A stretch of DNA of 64,000 bases from Pelomonas saccharophila_A (GCF_031458095.1 NZ_JAVDXU010000001.1:1798001-1862000), one strand, 5' to 3'; counted from the stretch's first letter, positions 1 through 14,455 are shown. Numbers and translations: made by a program. Notes: generated from the letters alone by a model not told the origin.

Positions 1-348
1 GCGATCCCGCAATACAAGGACTACGTGACGAGGGGCCGCATTCCGGATGCCACCTCGGGCCTCGCCGGCAAGCAGGTGCAGATGGAACAGTTCTATCAGG
101 ACAACCGCACCTATGTGGGTGCGCCGGCCTGCAGCTCCGACACGACGACCAGCAAGTACTACACCTTCTCCTGCGTCACCGGCAGCGCCACCGCCACGGC
201 CTACACCCTGCAGGCCGTGGGCCGCAGTTCGATGGCGGGTTTCACCTACACGGTGACCCAGGCCGGCGCCAAGGCCACGACGGCCGTGCCGACCGGCTGG
301 ACCACGTCCACCACCTGCTGGGTCGCCAAGAAGGACGGCTCGTGCTAA
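1..348 (+). CDS. Type IV pilin, PilE-like (5' end outside window)
   Basis: Frame 1 is open from the first base of the window to the TAA at 346-348, so the signal peptide and the hydrophobic N-terminal helix lie upstream. The visible part starts with AIPQYKDYVTRGRI, typical of the end of the pilin spine helix, followed by a short globular domain. It has four cysteines, two near FSC and APAC and two in the last 12 residues (TTCW and GSC). The C-terminal pair fits the disulfide-bounded D-region of type IV pilins. The gene directly precedes fimT, whose GTG start overlaps its stop, so it belongs to the minor pilin operon. It may be a PilE-type minor pilin rather than the major pilin. The assignment rests on these features and context. 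Confidence 0.8.
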   Translation, partial: AIPQYKDYVTRGRIPDATSGLAGKQVQMEQFYQDNRTYVGAPACSSDTTTSKYYTFSCVTGSATATAYTLQAVGRSSMAGFTYTVTQAGAKATTAVPTGWTTSTTCWVAKKDGSC

Positions 349-965
349 ACCCCATGCGTCAGCGCGGCGTCACCCTGATCGAGCTCGTCGTGGCCGTCGT
401 CATCATGGGCGTCATGATGGCCATGGCCGCGCCGAGCTTCGGCACCTGGATCACCGGCACGCGCATCCGCTCGACGGCCGAGAGCATGCTGGCCGGCCTG
501 CAATACGCCCGCAGCGAGGCCACGACGCGCAACACCCAGGTGCGCTTTCAGCTGACCACCTCGCTGGACGCCACCTGCGCCCTGAGCACCAGCAGCGCCA
601 ACTGGCTGGTCGACGTGGTGACCACCGACGCCAATGATTCGGTCGAAACCCGTTGCAACGCCACGCCGAGCGACACGGTCGCGCCCACCATCCTGCAGGT
701 GCGCGCCGCCGCCGAAACCGGCTCCGGCATCGTCGTCGCCGCCGGGTCCAGCCAGATCATCTTCAACGGCCTCGGCCGCCAGGTGCCCATCGCACCGGCG
801 ACGGCGGCAGCCAACGTGTCCATCGACATCACGCCCGCCACCACGCGCGGCACGTGCGTGGCCAGTGGCGGCAAGGTCACCTGTCTGCGCATCGTCATCA
901 ACCCGGGTGGCCTGGTGCGCATGTGCAACCCCGCTGCCGCCTCGAGCGACCCCCAAGCATGCTGA
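342..965 (+). CDS. fimT: Minor pilin FimT/GspH family
   Basis: A 207-residue prepilin. After a short leader the cleavage site is QRG|VTLIEL, with Glu at mature position 5, followed by a hydrophobic helix (VVAVVIMGVMMAMAAPSF). This matches the FimT/GspH pseudopilin fold that helps prime pilus assembly in the inner membrane. The GTG at 342 is preferred over the ATG at 354 because an AAGGA motif lies at 331-335, six bases ahead of the GTG. The start overlaps the stop of the upstream pilin, and the stop overlaps the pilV start, which suggests translational coupling. The mature protein begins with Val instead of the usual Phe. Confidence 0.85.
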   Translation: MLNPMRQRGVTLIELVVAVVIMGVMMAMAAPSFGTWITGTRIRSTAESMLAGLQYARSEATTRNTQVRFQLTTSLDATCALSTSSANWLVDVVTTDANDSVETRCNATPSDTVAPTILQVRAAAETGSGIVVAAGSSQIIFNGLGRQVPIAPATAAANVSIDITPATTRGTCVASGGKVTCLRIVINPGGLVRMCNPAAASSDPQAC

Positions 966-1444
966 ACCACCGCCGCTCCCAATCCGGCGTCCTGCTGCTG
1001 GAAGTGCTGATCGCACTGCTGATCTTCTCCCTCGGCGTGCTCGGCCTCGTCGGCCTGCAGGCGAATGCCATCAAGCAGTCCGGCCAGTCCAAATACCGCA
1101 TCGACGCAACGCTGCTGGCCAATGAGTTGATCGGCCAGATGTGGGTCGCCGACCGCAACTACACGACGCTGAACGCGGCCTTCACCAGCACCTCCGGCGG
1201 CGGCCCCAGCTACCGCGCATGGAAGACCAAGGTCCTGGCCGCCCTGCCCGGGGCCGACACCTATCCACCCACGGTCATCCTGACTCAGGTGAACCCGCTG
1301 AATGCCATCGTCGGCAACACCACCGTCGCCCCCGTCGGCCTGACGCCCAGCACCCGGGTGACCATCACGATGCAGTGGAAGGCGCCCGGCGAACCGTCCG
1401 GCGACCCCGCCCACAGCTTCGTGCTGACCAACGAGATCAAGTGA
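959..1444 (+). CDS. pilV: Type IV pilus modification/minor pilin PilV
   Basis: A 161-residue minor prepilin with leader MLNHRRSQSG, cleavage before VLLLEVLIALLIFSLGVLGL, and Glu at position 5 of the mature chain. The motif GLVGLQANAIKQSGQSKYR after the hydrophobic segment is characteristic of PilV (GspI-like). It should join FimT, PilW, PilX and PilY1 in the priming and tip complex of the type IV pilus. The ATG at 959 overlaps the end of fimT by seven bases, and its TGA shares one base with the pilW ATG. Confidence 0.88.
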   Translation: MLNHRRSQSGVLLLEVLIALLIFSLGVLGLVGLQANAIKQSGQSKYRIDATLLANELIGQMWVADRNYTTLNAAFTSTSGGGPSYRAWKTKVLAALPGADTYPPTVILTQVNPLNAIVGNTTVAPVGLTPSTRVTITMQWKAPGEPSGDPAHSFVLTNEIK

Positions 1445-2487
1445 TGCGCCGCCACCACTTTCACCGCCGCGTACGGGGCTTCAGCCTCGTCGAGCTGATG
1501 GTCGGCATCGTCGTCGCGATGGCCGCCGTTGTCGTCGTCATGCAGGTCTTCAAGGTCTCGGAAGGCCAGCGCCGCAACACCAGCGGCGGCGATGACGCGC
1601 AGACCACCGGCGCCATCGCCGTCAGCCTGCTGCAGCGCGACCTGCGCCAGGCCGGCCAGGGCTTCAGCAATGAGCAGATGCTGGATTGCCAACTCAACCT
1701 CACCAGCACCCGCAGCATCGCCAACCTGGCGCCCGTCATCATCAACCCGCCCGGCATTCCCGATGGCGAGGACAACACCGACGTGCTGCTGATCGGCTAT
1801 GGCTCGGGCTGGGGTGCGCCGGAAGGCGGCCTGATCAATTCCCAGCCCGGCGCGGCGACCTATGCCGTGACGGCGCCCCAGGCCTACCAGCTGGGCGACC
1901 GCGTCGTCGCCGCACCGCAGAGCCGGGCCAGCCCCTGTGTGCTGACCCTGACAAGTCTGGCTGCCGCGCCGACATCGACGTCGGTCACCGTCACGCAAGG
2001 CATGGCCAATGCGTCCAACGGCACCCTGTTCAACCTGGGCCGCGCGCCCCGCTTCGTGGCCTACGCCGTGCGCTCGGGGCAATTGACCGCCTGCGACTTC
2101 ATGACCCAGGACTGCACGAGCGCCGATCCGGCCAACTGGACCGATGTCGCCGAAGGCATCGTCAGCCTGCGTGCCGAGTATGCCCAGGACACCTCGACGC
2201 CGCGCGACGCCGTGGCCGACAGCTACAGCCAGACCGTATCGACGGCGACGCCGACCTACTGCGGATGGTCACGCATCGTCGGCCTACGCCTCGTCCTCGT
2301 CGCCCGCAGCCGCCAGGCCGAAAAGGAGGACGTGACCGCGTCCGCACCGACGTGGGCAGGCGCCGCATCCGTCTCGCTGACCGACCCCGACTGGCGGCGC
2401 TACCGCTACCGGACCTTCGAAACCACCGTGCCGCTGCGCAACACGCCCGCCGCCACCGCCGCGGCCTTCACATCATGCCCCCCCTGA
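1444..2487 (+). CDS. pilW: Minor pilin PilW
   Basis: A 347-residue prepilin with leader ending RRVRG and mature start FSLVELMVGIVVAMAAVVVV. Glu is at mature position 5, and the FSLVELMVG box is typical of PilW (GspJ-like). The large C-terminal domain contains paired cysteines. In the type IV pilus PilW forms part of the minor pilin tip complex. The start is fixed by a TGATG overlap with pilV, and the 3' end overlaps the pilX start by 13 bases, consistent with one operon. Confidence 0.87.
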   Translation: MRRHHFHRRVRGFSLVELMVGIVVAMAAVVVVMQVFKVSEGQRRNTSGGDDAQTTGAIAVSLLQRDLRQAGQGFSNEQMLDCQLNLTSTRSIANLAPVIINPPGIPDGEDNTDVLLIGYGSGWGAPEGGLINSQPGAATYAVTAPQAYQLGDRVVAAPQSRASPCVLTLTSLAAAPTSTSVTVTQGMANASNGTLFNLGRAPRFVAYAVRSGQLTACDFMTQDCTSADPANWTDVAEGIVSLRAEYAQDTSTPRDAVADSYSQTVSTATPTYCGWSRIVGLRLVLVARSRQAEKEDVTASAPTWAGAASVSLTDPDWRRYRYRTFETTVPLRNTPAATAAAFTSCPP

Positions 2488-3125
2488 ACGCTCGCCCCCT
2501 CCGCCAAGCCGGCCAGCGCGGTCTCGTGCTGGTGCTGGCCCTCGTCGTGCTCGCCGCGATGTCGCTCGCCGCCGTCGGCCTGATGCGCGGCGTGTTCGGC
2601 AGCAACCGCGTCGCCGGCAACCTCGCCTACCAGCAGGCCGCCGTGCAGGCGGCCGACGTCGGCGTGGAAACCGCCATCGCCTGGCTCGAGCAGCGCACAC
2701 GCGAGCTGGAGCAGCCCAACCCCAATGTCGCGACGCTGAGCCTGGCCAACAAGCTCTACAGCAACATCGTCAGGGGCACGGGCGAGCCCTATGCCTATGT
2801 GGCGACGCGGGCCGACCCGCCGGCCAACCAGACCTGGGACGCCTTCTGGCAGACCCTGACGACGGCCAATGTCGTCAACAACCTGCCCGTCGATGCCGCC
2901 GGCAACCAGGTCTCCTTCGTCATCCACCGCCTCTGCGCCAATGCCGGCGAGCCCTCGGTGAGCCGCTGCGAGGCGGCGCCCGTCCTGCCCGCCGCCATCC
3001 AGACCAGCAGCAAGTCCAGCAGCCTCAAGCTCAAGGAAGCCAGCCAGGTCTATTACCGCATCACGGTGCGTGTGCTGGGCCCGCGCAATGCCACCAGCTT
3101 CATCCAGACCATGGTCGCCATCTGA
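2475..3125 (+). CDS. pilX: Minor pilin PilX
   Basis: A 216-residue protein with leader ending AGQRG followed by LVLVLALVVLAAMSLAAVGL, then the N-terminal motif of PilX proteins (NRVAGNLAYQQAAVQAADVG). There is no Glu at mature position 5, as is usual for PilX and its T2SS counterpart GspK, which sit at the pilus tip. The start at 2475 lies 13 bases inside pilW. Downstream comes pilY1 after a 31-base gap. Confidence 0.86.
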   Translation: MPPLNARPLRQAGQRGLVLVLALVVLAAMSLAAVGLMRGVFGSNRVAGNLAYQQAAVQAADVGVETAIAWLEQRTRELEQPNPNVATLSLANKLYSNIVRGTGEPYAYVATRADPPANQTWDAFWQTLTTANVVNNLPVDAAGNQVSFVIHRLCANAGEPSVSRCEAAPVLPAAIQTSSKSSSLKLKEASQVYYRITVRVLGPRNATSFIQTMVAI

Positions 3126-3156
3126 GCGGCCGCACCCGAACCACATCGAGGTCATC

Positions 3157-6100
3157 ATGGTGTTCCGATCGCCCCGCCCCCTGATCCGCGCCGCGCTGGC
3201 AGTGCTGCTGACGGCCACGGCTCATTTCAGCAACGCGGACGTCATCGACGTCTCGCAGTCCCCCCTCATCGTCACCTCGCAGGATTCGGTCAAGGCCAAC
3301 CTGCTCTTCATCCTCGACGACTCGGGCTCGATGAACTTCGACTTCCTGCCCGACCACATCAACGGTGACGGCAGCCCCGACCCGGCCCTGTGCCGCAGCA
3401 GCGGCGCCACGCCGGTCAACAGCGGCAACTTCAACAACACCTGCTGCATCGGCGGCAACAGCTCGGCCGCCTGCTGGACGGGTGCCGCCCCCTTCGGCAG
3501 CCTGCGCGGACAACCGCCCTTCCTGGCCGCCAGCTTCAACGGCCTGGCCTATGACCCCGCCGTCAACTACAAGCCGCCGATCAAGGCCGACAACACCTAC
3601 TGGCCCAGCCAGACGCGTACGCAGACGTCCAACTGGACCTCGGTCAAGAACGACGCCTACAACGTCCAGAACACCGGTTCCATCAACCTGACGACGCAGT
3701 TCCCTGACACCGAATGGTGCGTGGACAGCAGCTACACCGACTGCCTGCGCAACGACAACTACATCCTGCCCGGCACCGTCAACAGCAAGGCCTACACGGT
3801 CTTCCACGCCACCGTCGCCACCGGCACCGGCGCCGTGGCCACCGGCGCCCCCGACAACCCGTCGGTCACCCTGGCACGCCCCTTCGGTCCGCATTACTAC
3901 AACATCGTCGCCGCCGAGTACTGCAACGGTGTCGACCTGCGCGACTGCTCTGGCACCGCCGGAAACGGATACGTCTATGCCGCACCGCTGCGTTGGTGCA
4001 AGACCGACGCCGACTCGCGCGCCACCGCCCCGGCCGCCAACGCCTGCCAGGCCACGCGCAACAACGTCTTCTCCTACGCCCGCTTCCCGACCAAGTTCTT
4101 CAATGCCGGCCAGGCCGGCTCGCCCGAGGTGCGCGCGAAGGCGACGTTCACGATCACCGCCAACACGAGCTGCAGCATCCAGGTCACGGCCGTCACCGTC
4201 GGCGGCCTCAACCTGATGGGCACGGCCACGGCCTCCAGCACCAACCGCGGCACCATCGGCAATGCCATCCGCGACTCCATCAACAACAAGAATCCGGCGA
4301 GCGGCTACACGGCCTCCACCAGCAACAGCGGCCGCACGGTGACCATCACGGCGCCCGCCGGCCTGAACACGACAGCGCAGATCTCCTTCACGCGCACGCC
4401 GACGAACTGCACCTTCCCGCTGGACAACAACAACCCGGCCTTCAGCGGCTATGCCGCCGCCGTTCCTGCCACGCCCGGCATCTATGGCGGCAGCTTCCAG
4501 CGCGTCGACATCGTCTCGTCGACGACCAGCTATGCACGGCCCAGGACCCGGGACGACTGTGCAGCCATCGCCTCCGCGAGGGCGGCGGGCAACTGCACCT
4601 ATGACGAAGAGATGACCAATTTCGCGAACTGGTGGACCTACTACCACTCGCGCATGCAGTCCATGAAGTCTTCGGCCGCGTTGGCTTTCGGTGCTGTCGG
4701 CAACAACCGCCGCGTCGGCTACATGAGCATCAACAACAACACCGGCACGGACTTCCTCAACCTCGACACCTTCGAGAACCGCACCTCGCCGGCCTACAAC
4801 CAGAAGACCAACTGGTTCAACAAGCTGACCGCCGCCATTCCCAACAACTCGACGCCGCTGCGCAGCGCCCTGTCCAAGGCCGGCAAGCTGTACGCCGGCA
4901 AGTACAACCCCATCAACTCCCAGGGCACCACGCTCAACGGCGTGACCACGGTCGACCCGGTCCAGTATTCCTGCCAGCGCAACTTCACCATCCTGTCCAC
5001 CGACGGCTTCTGGAACGAGACCTCGAACCCGACCAAGCTGGACGGCACCGAGATGGGCGACCAGGACGGCAGCCTGGTGCGGCCGATGCTGGACGGCTCG
5101 GCCACCGGCAACACCCTGGCCGACGTGGCCGCCTACTACCTGAACACCGACCTGCGCACCGGCACGACCGGCGCCAACGAGTGCAAGAGCTACAGCGGCA
5201 CCAATGCCGATGTCTGCGGCAACGGCAATACCTCCCCCGACATCCTGCTGCAGAAGATGAAGACCTTCACCCTGGGCCTGGGTGCCTCGGGCTATATGCA
5301 GTTCTCGCCCACCTATCTGACCGACACGAGTGGCGACTTTCATGCGGTGAAGGAAGGCTCCACGCCCAACGGCGGCGTCTGCAGCTGGCAGAGCAGTGGC
5401 GACTGCAACTGGCCGACGCCGGTCAGCAACACGCTGACCACCATCGACGACCTCTGGCATGCAGCCGTCAACGGCGGCGGCACCTACTTCAGCGCCTCCA
5501 ACCCGACGTCGCTCTACACCGGCCTGGCCAGCGCCATCAATTCCCTGGCCGGCCAGGTGGGCGCCGCCGCGGCGGCCACGACCAGCAACCCCAACGTCTC
5601 GGCCGGCGACAACCAGGTCTTCATCTCCAACTTCATCTCCTCCGAATGGTCGGGTGAACTCAGGAGCCAACGCCTGGACATCGACACTGGCGTGGTCCAG
5701 TCGGGGGCCTACGACTGGTCGGCCAGCGAGCGTCTGGACGCCAATACCTCGCGCAACATCTATTTGTTCTCGGCGGGCGCCGCGGACAAGCTCAAGGCCT
5801 TCAACTGGGGCTCGCTGACCGCCACCGAACAGGCTTATTTCTCGCTGGCCTATGTGACCACCACCGGCCGTGCACTGAGCCAGTTCTGCGCCTTCGGTCC
5901 CTACTGCGTGTCGGCTTCCGACCAGGCCGCGGCGGCCGGCCAGCCCCTGGTCGACTTCCTGCGCGGCGACCGCACCAACGAAGGCGATGTGACGGTCGCG
6001 ACCAAGTACTTCCGCCAGCGCACCCACCGCCTGGGCGACATCGTCAACTCCGAGGCCGTCTACGTGTCGAGTTCCCTGGTGAACTACAACGATGCCGACT

Positions 6101-7470
6101 ACGACACCTTCAAGGCCACGGTGTCCACACGCCAGGGCGTCGTCTATGTCGGCGCCAACGACGGCATGCTGCACGCCTTCCGTGCCGACACCGGCGACGA
6201 GGTCTGGGCCTATATGCCGACGGCCGTGCTGCCCAATCTCTACAAGCTGGCCGACAAGCAGTACGCGGTGCAACACCAGTACAGCGTCGACGGCACGCCC
6301 GTGGTGCAGGACGTCTATATCAATGGGGCCTGGCGCAGCATCCTCGTCGCCGGCCTGGGCGCGGGTGGCCGCAGCTATTACGCGCTGGACGTGACCGACC
6401 CCACCGCGCCCAAGGCCCTCTGGGAGTTCACCGACACCAACCTCGGCCTGACCGTCGGCAAGCCGGAAATCGGCAAGCTCGAGGATGGCACCTGGGTCGT
6501 CATCTTCGCCTCGGGCTACAACAATGTGTCGCCCGGCGATGGCGTCGGACGCCTCTATGTCGTCAACGCCGCCACGGGCGCACTGATCCGCAGCATCAGC
6601 ACCGGCATGGGCAGCACCTCCACGCCCTCCGGCCTGGCCCATATCCGCGGCTGGGTGGAGAACAGCGACCTCGACAACACCATCGTGCGCGTCTACGCCG
6701 GCGACAACATGGGCAATCTCTGGCGCTTCGACGTCAACGACAACGTCGGTGCCGCCGGCTATGACGCCCAGCGCATCGCCACGTTGAAGTCCAGCACCGG
6801 CATCGCCCAGCCCATCACGTCGCGCCCCGAGCTCGGCTTGGTTGGCACCTATCCCATGGTCTTCGTCGGCACCGGCCGCTATCTGGGCCAGACCGACCTG
6901 ACCGATACGAGCGCGCAGACCATCTATGGCATCAAGGACAACATGAATGGCACCGACATCGGTGACCCGCGCCTGACCGCCAACGCCTTCGTGCAGCAGA
7001 CCCTGACCGCCGGCACCTGCCCGGCGAACTCCAACGCCTGCGCCAGCGGCGACGTGGTTCGCAAGGTGGCTGCTCCCAATCCGGTCAACCTGGCGAGCAA
7101 TGGCGGCTGGTTCGTTGATCTGCCCCAGAGCCGCGAGCGCGTCAACACCGACCCGCAGCTGGCACTGGGCACCCTGGTCGTCACGTCCAACATCATCGAA
7201 TCCGGCAACGTCTGCAAGGTGGGTGGCAGCAGCTGGGCCAACTTCCTGGACTACCGCACCGGCGCGGCGGTCGATTCGGCAAGGGGCGTCGCCAGCGTCT
7301 CTCTGGGTGACGCGATTGCCACGCGGCCGGCCCTGATCAAGTTGCCGAACAACAAGGTCATCAGCCTGTTCCGCCTGTCCAACGACAGCACCGTGTCGGC
7401 GCCGACGCCGACGCCCAGCACGTCCAACGCGACGCGCCGCCTGTCCTGGCGCGACCTGCTGCAGCAATGA
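3157..7470 (+). CDS. pilY1: Type IV pilus tip adhesin / assembly factor PilY1
   Basis: A 1437-residue secreted protein. The N-terminus is a signal peptide ending near HFSNA. A von Willebrand A-like region opens with the MIDAS motif DDSGS (residues 54-58, D-x-S-x-S). Roughly from residue 945 a beta-propeller PilY1 C-terminal domain follows (GVVYVGANDGMLHAFRADTG, GAGGRSYYALDVTDP, YAGDNMGNLWRFDVND). PilY1 caps the pilus with the minor pilins, counteracts retraction and mediates adhesion and calcium-dependent control. The ATG at 3157 has GAGG seven to nine bases upstream. It is the fifth gene of the minor pilin operon. Length is near the upper end for the family because of Thr/Ser/Asn-rich segments after the vWA region. 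Confidence 0.93.
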   Translation: MVFRSPRPLIRAALAVLLTATAHFSNADVIDVSQSPLIVTSQDSVKANLLFILDDSGSMNFDFLPDHINGDGSPDPALCRSSGATPVNSGNFNNTCCIGGNSSAACWTGAAPFGSLRGQPPFLAASFNGLAYDPAVNYKPPIKADNTYWPSQTRTQTSNWTSVKNDAYNVQNTGSINLTTQFPDTEWCVDSSYTDCLRNDNYILPGTVNSKAYTVFHATVATGTGAVATGAPDNPSVTLARPFGPHYYNIVAAEYCNGVDLRDCSGTAGNGYVYAAPLRWCKTDADSRATAPAANACQATRNNVFSYARFPTKFFNAGQAGSPEVRAKATFTITANTSCSIQVTAVTVGGLNLMGTATASSTNRGTIGNAIRDSINNKNPASGYTASTSNSGRTVTITAPAGLNTTAQISFTRTPTNCTFPLDNNNPAFSGYAAAVPATPGIYGGSFQRVDIVSSTTSYARPRTRDDCAAIASARAAGNCTYDEEMTNFANWWTYYHSRMQSMKSSAALAFGAVGNNRRVGYMSINNNTGTDFLNLDTFENRTSPAYNQKTNWFNKLTAAIPNNSTPLRSALSKAGKLYAGKYNPINSQGTTLNGVTTVDPVQYSCQRNFTILSTDGFWNETSNPTKLDGTEMGDQDGSLVRPMLDGSATGNTLADVAAYYLNTDLRTGTTGANECKSYSGTNADVCGNGNTSPDILLQKMKTFTLGLGASGYMQFSPTYLTDTSGDFHAVKEGSTPNGGVCSWQSSGDCNWPTPVSNTLTTIDDLWHAAVNGGGTYFSASNPTSLYTGLASAINSLAGQVGAAAAATTSNPNVSAGDNQVFISNFISSEWSGELRSQRLDIDTGVVQSGAYDWSASERLDANTSRNIYLFSAGAADKLKAFNWGSLTATEQAYFSLAYVTTTGRALSQFCAFGPYCVSASDQAAAAGQPLVDFLRGDRTNEGDVTVATKYFRQRTHRLGDIVNSEAVYVSSSLVNYNDADYDTFKATVSTRQGVVYVGANDGMLHAFRADTGDEVWAYMPTAVLPNLYKLADKQYAVQHQYSVDGTPVVQDVYINGAWRSILVAGLGAGGRSYYALDVTDPTAPKALWEFTDTNLGLTVGKPEIGKLEDGTWVVIFASGYNNVSPGDGVGRLYVVNAATGALIRSISTGMGSTSTPSGLAHIRGWVENSDLDNTIVRVYAGDNMGNLWRFDVNDNVGAAGYDAQRIATLKSSTGIAQPITSRPELGLVGTYPMVFVGTGRYLGQTDLTDTSAQTIYGIKDNMNGTDIGDPRLTANAFVQQTLTAGTCPANSNACASGDVVRKVAAPNPVNLASNGGWFVDLPQSRERVNTDPQLALGTLVVTSNIIESGNVCKVGGSSWANFLDYRTGAAVDSARGVASVSLGDAIATRPALIKLPNNKVISLFRLSNDSTVSAPTPTPSTSNATRRLSWRDLLQQ

Positions 7471-7471
7471 G

Positions 7472-8131
7472 GTGAATGAGGCCGTGAAGGGCGGCAAACC
7501 GGTCCTGGTCAGCGCAGCCCTCGCGCTGGCCGCCCATGCCGCCCTGCTGCTGGGGCCCACCGGTCCGCGGGCGGGCCGGCAAGGCGCAAGCGCGCCGCCG
7601 GCCGTGACCGCAAGGCTCGCCATCGAAACGCCCGCCCCTGCCGAGCCACCGCCCCTGCCCGAGCCCGAGCCCACACCGGCCCCCGCCCCGGCCCAGGTGG
7701 CGGTGGCTTCCGCATCGGCCCAACCTCCGGCCGCGGCCGAAGTAGGCCCTCCCGACACCGAACCGCCCGTTTTCGAAGCGGCGGCACCGCGCATCGGCTT
7801 TCCTGATGCACCGCTGCCGGCCGATGGCGTGCAGTTGCGTGCCTATGTCGAACTGGAGGCGGACGGCAACCCACGGCAGATCAGCATGGCCAGCCCGCCC
7901 GGCACGGCCGTGCCGCCGCTGGGCTTCCAGAAGCTGGCCGAGATCGGCCTGAGGCAGGCGCGCTTCAAGCCCGGCCTGGGCTCGGCGTATTGCCTGCAGA
8001 TCCGTTTCGAGCCGGACACTCCCGCGCCCAAACTCTCCTGGCTGCCTGGCGCCGCGCGCGACGTATCGCGCTGTCTGGCCGGTACTGCGCCGCCACCGCG
8101 CGATATCGACGTCGCGGCGTCAGCGCCCTGA
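7472..8131 (+). CDS. TonB-like periplasmic protein, unassigned
   Basis: A 219-residue protein with one N-terminal membrane segment (VLVSAALALAAHAALLLG), then a long Pro/Ala/Glu-rich stretch (about residues 45-95). The C-terminal module runs ...VQLRAYVELEADGNPRQ..., GFQKLAEIGLRQARFKPG. This layout of inner-membrane anchor, proline-rich periplasmic spacer and a small domain with the pattern (V/E)xxDGxx...F(K/R)P resembles TonB-family energy transducers, but the match is by pattern only. It begins two bases after the pilY1 stop, so it is probably the last gene of the pilin operon. Start is uncertain: GTG at 7472 or GTG at 7484. It converges on gltD with an eight-base gap. Confidence 0.55.
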   Translation: MNEAVKGGKPVLVSAALALAAHAALLLGPTGPRAGRQGASAPPAVTARLAIETPAPAEPPPLPEPEPTPAPAPAQVAVASASAQPPAAAEVGPPDTEPPVFEAAAPRIGFPDAPLPADGVQLRAYVELEADGNPRQISMASPPGTAVPPLGFQKLAEIGLRQARFKPGLGSAYCLQIRFEPDTPAPKLSWLPGAARDVSRCLAGTAPPPRDIDVAASAP

Positions 8132-8138
8132 CGCGCCT

Positions 8139-9614
8139 TCAGCGCGGCAGCGTCGTCGAACCCATCAGATATTCGTCCACCGCGCGGGCGGCCTGGCGGC
8201 CTTCGCGGATGGCCCAGACCACCAGGCTCTGGCCGCGGCGCATGTCGCCAGCGGCGAAGACCTTGTCGACATTGGTCTTGTAGGCGTTGGCGCCTTCGGT
8301 CGTCGCCTTGCCGTTGCCGCGGGCATCCTTGTCGACGCCGAAGGCTTCCAGAATGGTGGCGACCGGCGACACGAAACCCATGGCCAGGAAGGCGATGTCG
8401 GCCTTGAGGACCTGCTCGCTGCCCTCGACCTCGATCATCTTGCCGCCTTCCCACTTCAGCCGCACGGTCTTGACGCCGGTCAACTTGCCCTTCTCGCCGA
8501 TGAATTCCTTGGTGGCGATGGCGAACTCGCGCTCGCAACCCTCTTCATGGCTGGAGGAGGTGCGCAGCTTGATCGGCCAGTAGGGCCAGGTCAGCGGGCG
8601 GTCTTCCACTTCGGGCGGCTGGGGCAGCAGCTCGAACTGGGTCACGCTCTTGGCGCCGTGGCGGTTGCTCGTGCCGACGCAGTCGCTGCCGGTGTCGCCG
8701 CCGCCGATGACGATGACGTGCTTGCCGGCAGCCGTGATCTGGCCCTTGAGCTTGTCGCCGGCGTTGACCTTGTTCTGCTGCGGCAGGAACTCCATCGCGA
8801 AATGCACACCGGCGAGTTCGCGACCGGGCACGGGCAGGTCGCGCGACTGCTCGGCGCCGCCGGTCAGCACGATGGCGTCGAACTGCGCCTTCAGCTCATC
8901 GGCGGTGACCGTTTCCTTGGCCCAGTTGGTGACCTTGCTGCCCTCGGGCAGGGTCGCGACCATGACGCCGGTGCGGAACTCCACACCCTCGGCCTTCATC
9001 TGCTCGACACGGCGGTCGATATGGGACTTCTCCATCTTGAAGTCCGGGATGCCGTAGCGCAGCAGGCCGCCAACGCGGTCGTTCTTCTCGAAGACGGTGA
9101 CGCTGTGACCGACGCGCGCCAGTTGCTGAGCAGCTGCCAAGCCGGCCGGGCCGGCGCCGACAACAGCGATCTTCTTGCCCGTCTTGACCTTGGGGGGTTG
9201 GGCGTGCACCCAGCCCTCGGCCCAGGCGCGATCGATGATGGCGTGCTCGATGGACTTGATGCCCACGGCGTCGTCATTGACGTTCAGCGTGCAGGCCGCC
9301 TCGCAAGGCGCGGGGCAGATGCGGCCGGTGAACTCCGGGAAGTTGTTGGTGCTGTGCAGAACGGTGATGGCGTTCTTCCAGTCTTCCGGCCGGCCCTTGT
9401 AGACCAGGTCGTTGAAGTCCGGAATGACGTTGTTGACCGGGCAGCCGTTGTTGCAGAACGGCGTGCCGCAGTCCATGCAGCGGGCGCCCTGCTGCTTGGC
9501 CTGGTCGACGTTCAACGCGATGACGAATTCCTTGTAGTTCTTGACGCGAGCGACGACGGGCTCGTAGCCCTCTTCGAGGCGCTCGTACTCCATGAAGCCG
9601 GTGACTTTTCCCAT
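8139..9614 (-). CDS. gltD: Glutamate synthase (NADPH) small subunit
   Basis: A 491-residue GltD. N-terminal cysteines in CMDCGTPFCNNGCP and CPAPCEAAC fit the 4Fe-4S ligands. An FAD/NAD(P)-binding motif follows (VVGAGPAGLAAAQQLARVG) and a second nucleotide site (VIVIGGGDTGSDC). It passes electrons from NADPH through FAD and Fe-S clusters to GltB, which forms glutamate from glutamine and 2-oxoglutarate. It starts 11 bases after gltB. A GAGGAGAGG ribosome-binding site overlaps the gltB stop, so the two are co-translated. Confidence 0.96.
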   Translation of the reverse strand: MGKVTGFMEYERLEEGYEPVVARVKNYKEFVIALNVDQAKQQGARCMDCGTPFCNNGCPVNNVIPDFNDLVYKGRPEDWKNAITVLHSTNNFPEFTGRICPAPCEAACTLNVNDDAVGIKSIEHAIIDRAWAEGWVHAQPPKVKTGKKIAVVGAGPAGLAAAQQLARVGHSVTVFEKNDRVGGLLRYGIPDFKMEKSHIDRRVEQMKAEGVEFRTGVMVATLPEGSKVTNWAKETVTADELKAQFDAIVLTGGAEQSRDLPVPGRELAGVHFAMEFLPQQNKVNAGDKLKGQITAAGKHVIVIGGGDTGSDCVGTSNRHGAKSVTQFELLPQPPEVEDRPLTWPYWPIKLRTSSSHEEGCEREFAIATKEFIGEKGKLTGVKTVRLKWEGGKMIEVEGSEQVLKADIAFLAMGFVSPVATILEAFGVDKDARGNGKATTEGANAYKTNVDKVFAAGDMRRGQSLVVWAIREGRQAARAVDEYLMGSTTLPR

Positions 9615-9625
9615 GCTTCCTCTCC

Positions 9626-14389
<4,764 letters not shown>

Positions 14390-14394
14390 GGCGC

Positions 14395-14400
14395 CCTCCT
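14395..14400 (-). promoter_or_regulatory. Shine-Dalgarno of gltB
   Basis: AGGAGG on the minus strand, five bases before the ATG ending at 14389. It selects that ATG over the one at 14407. Confidence 0.8.
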
Positions 14401-14455
14401 GGAACACAACAGGGCGGGAGCGTAATGCAGTGCAGCATTTGCAGCAACTTGATTA

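Noticed and set aside
3100..7794. A 1564-codon open frame on the minus strand opposite pilY1
   Set aside because: It lies antisense to a well-recognised gene, has no known motif, and is Gly/Ala/Val/Arg-rich as expected from the complementary strand of a high-GC gene with strong third-position bias.
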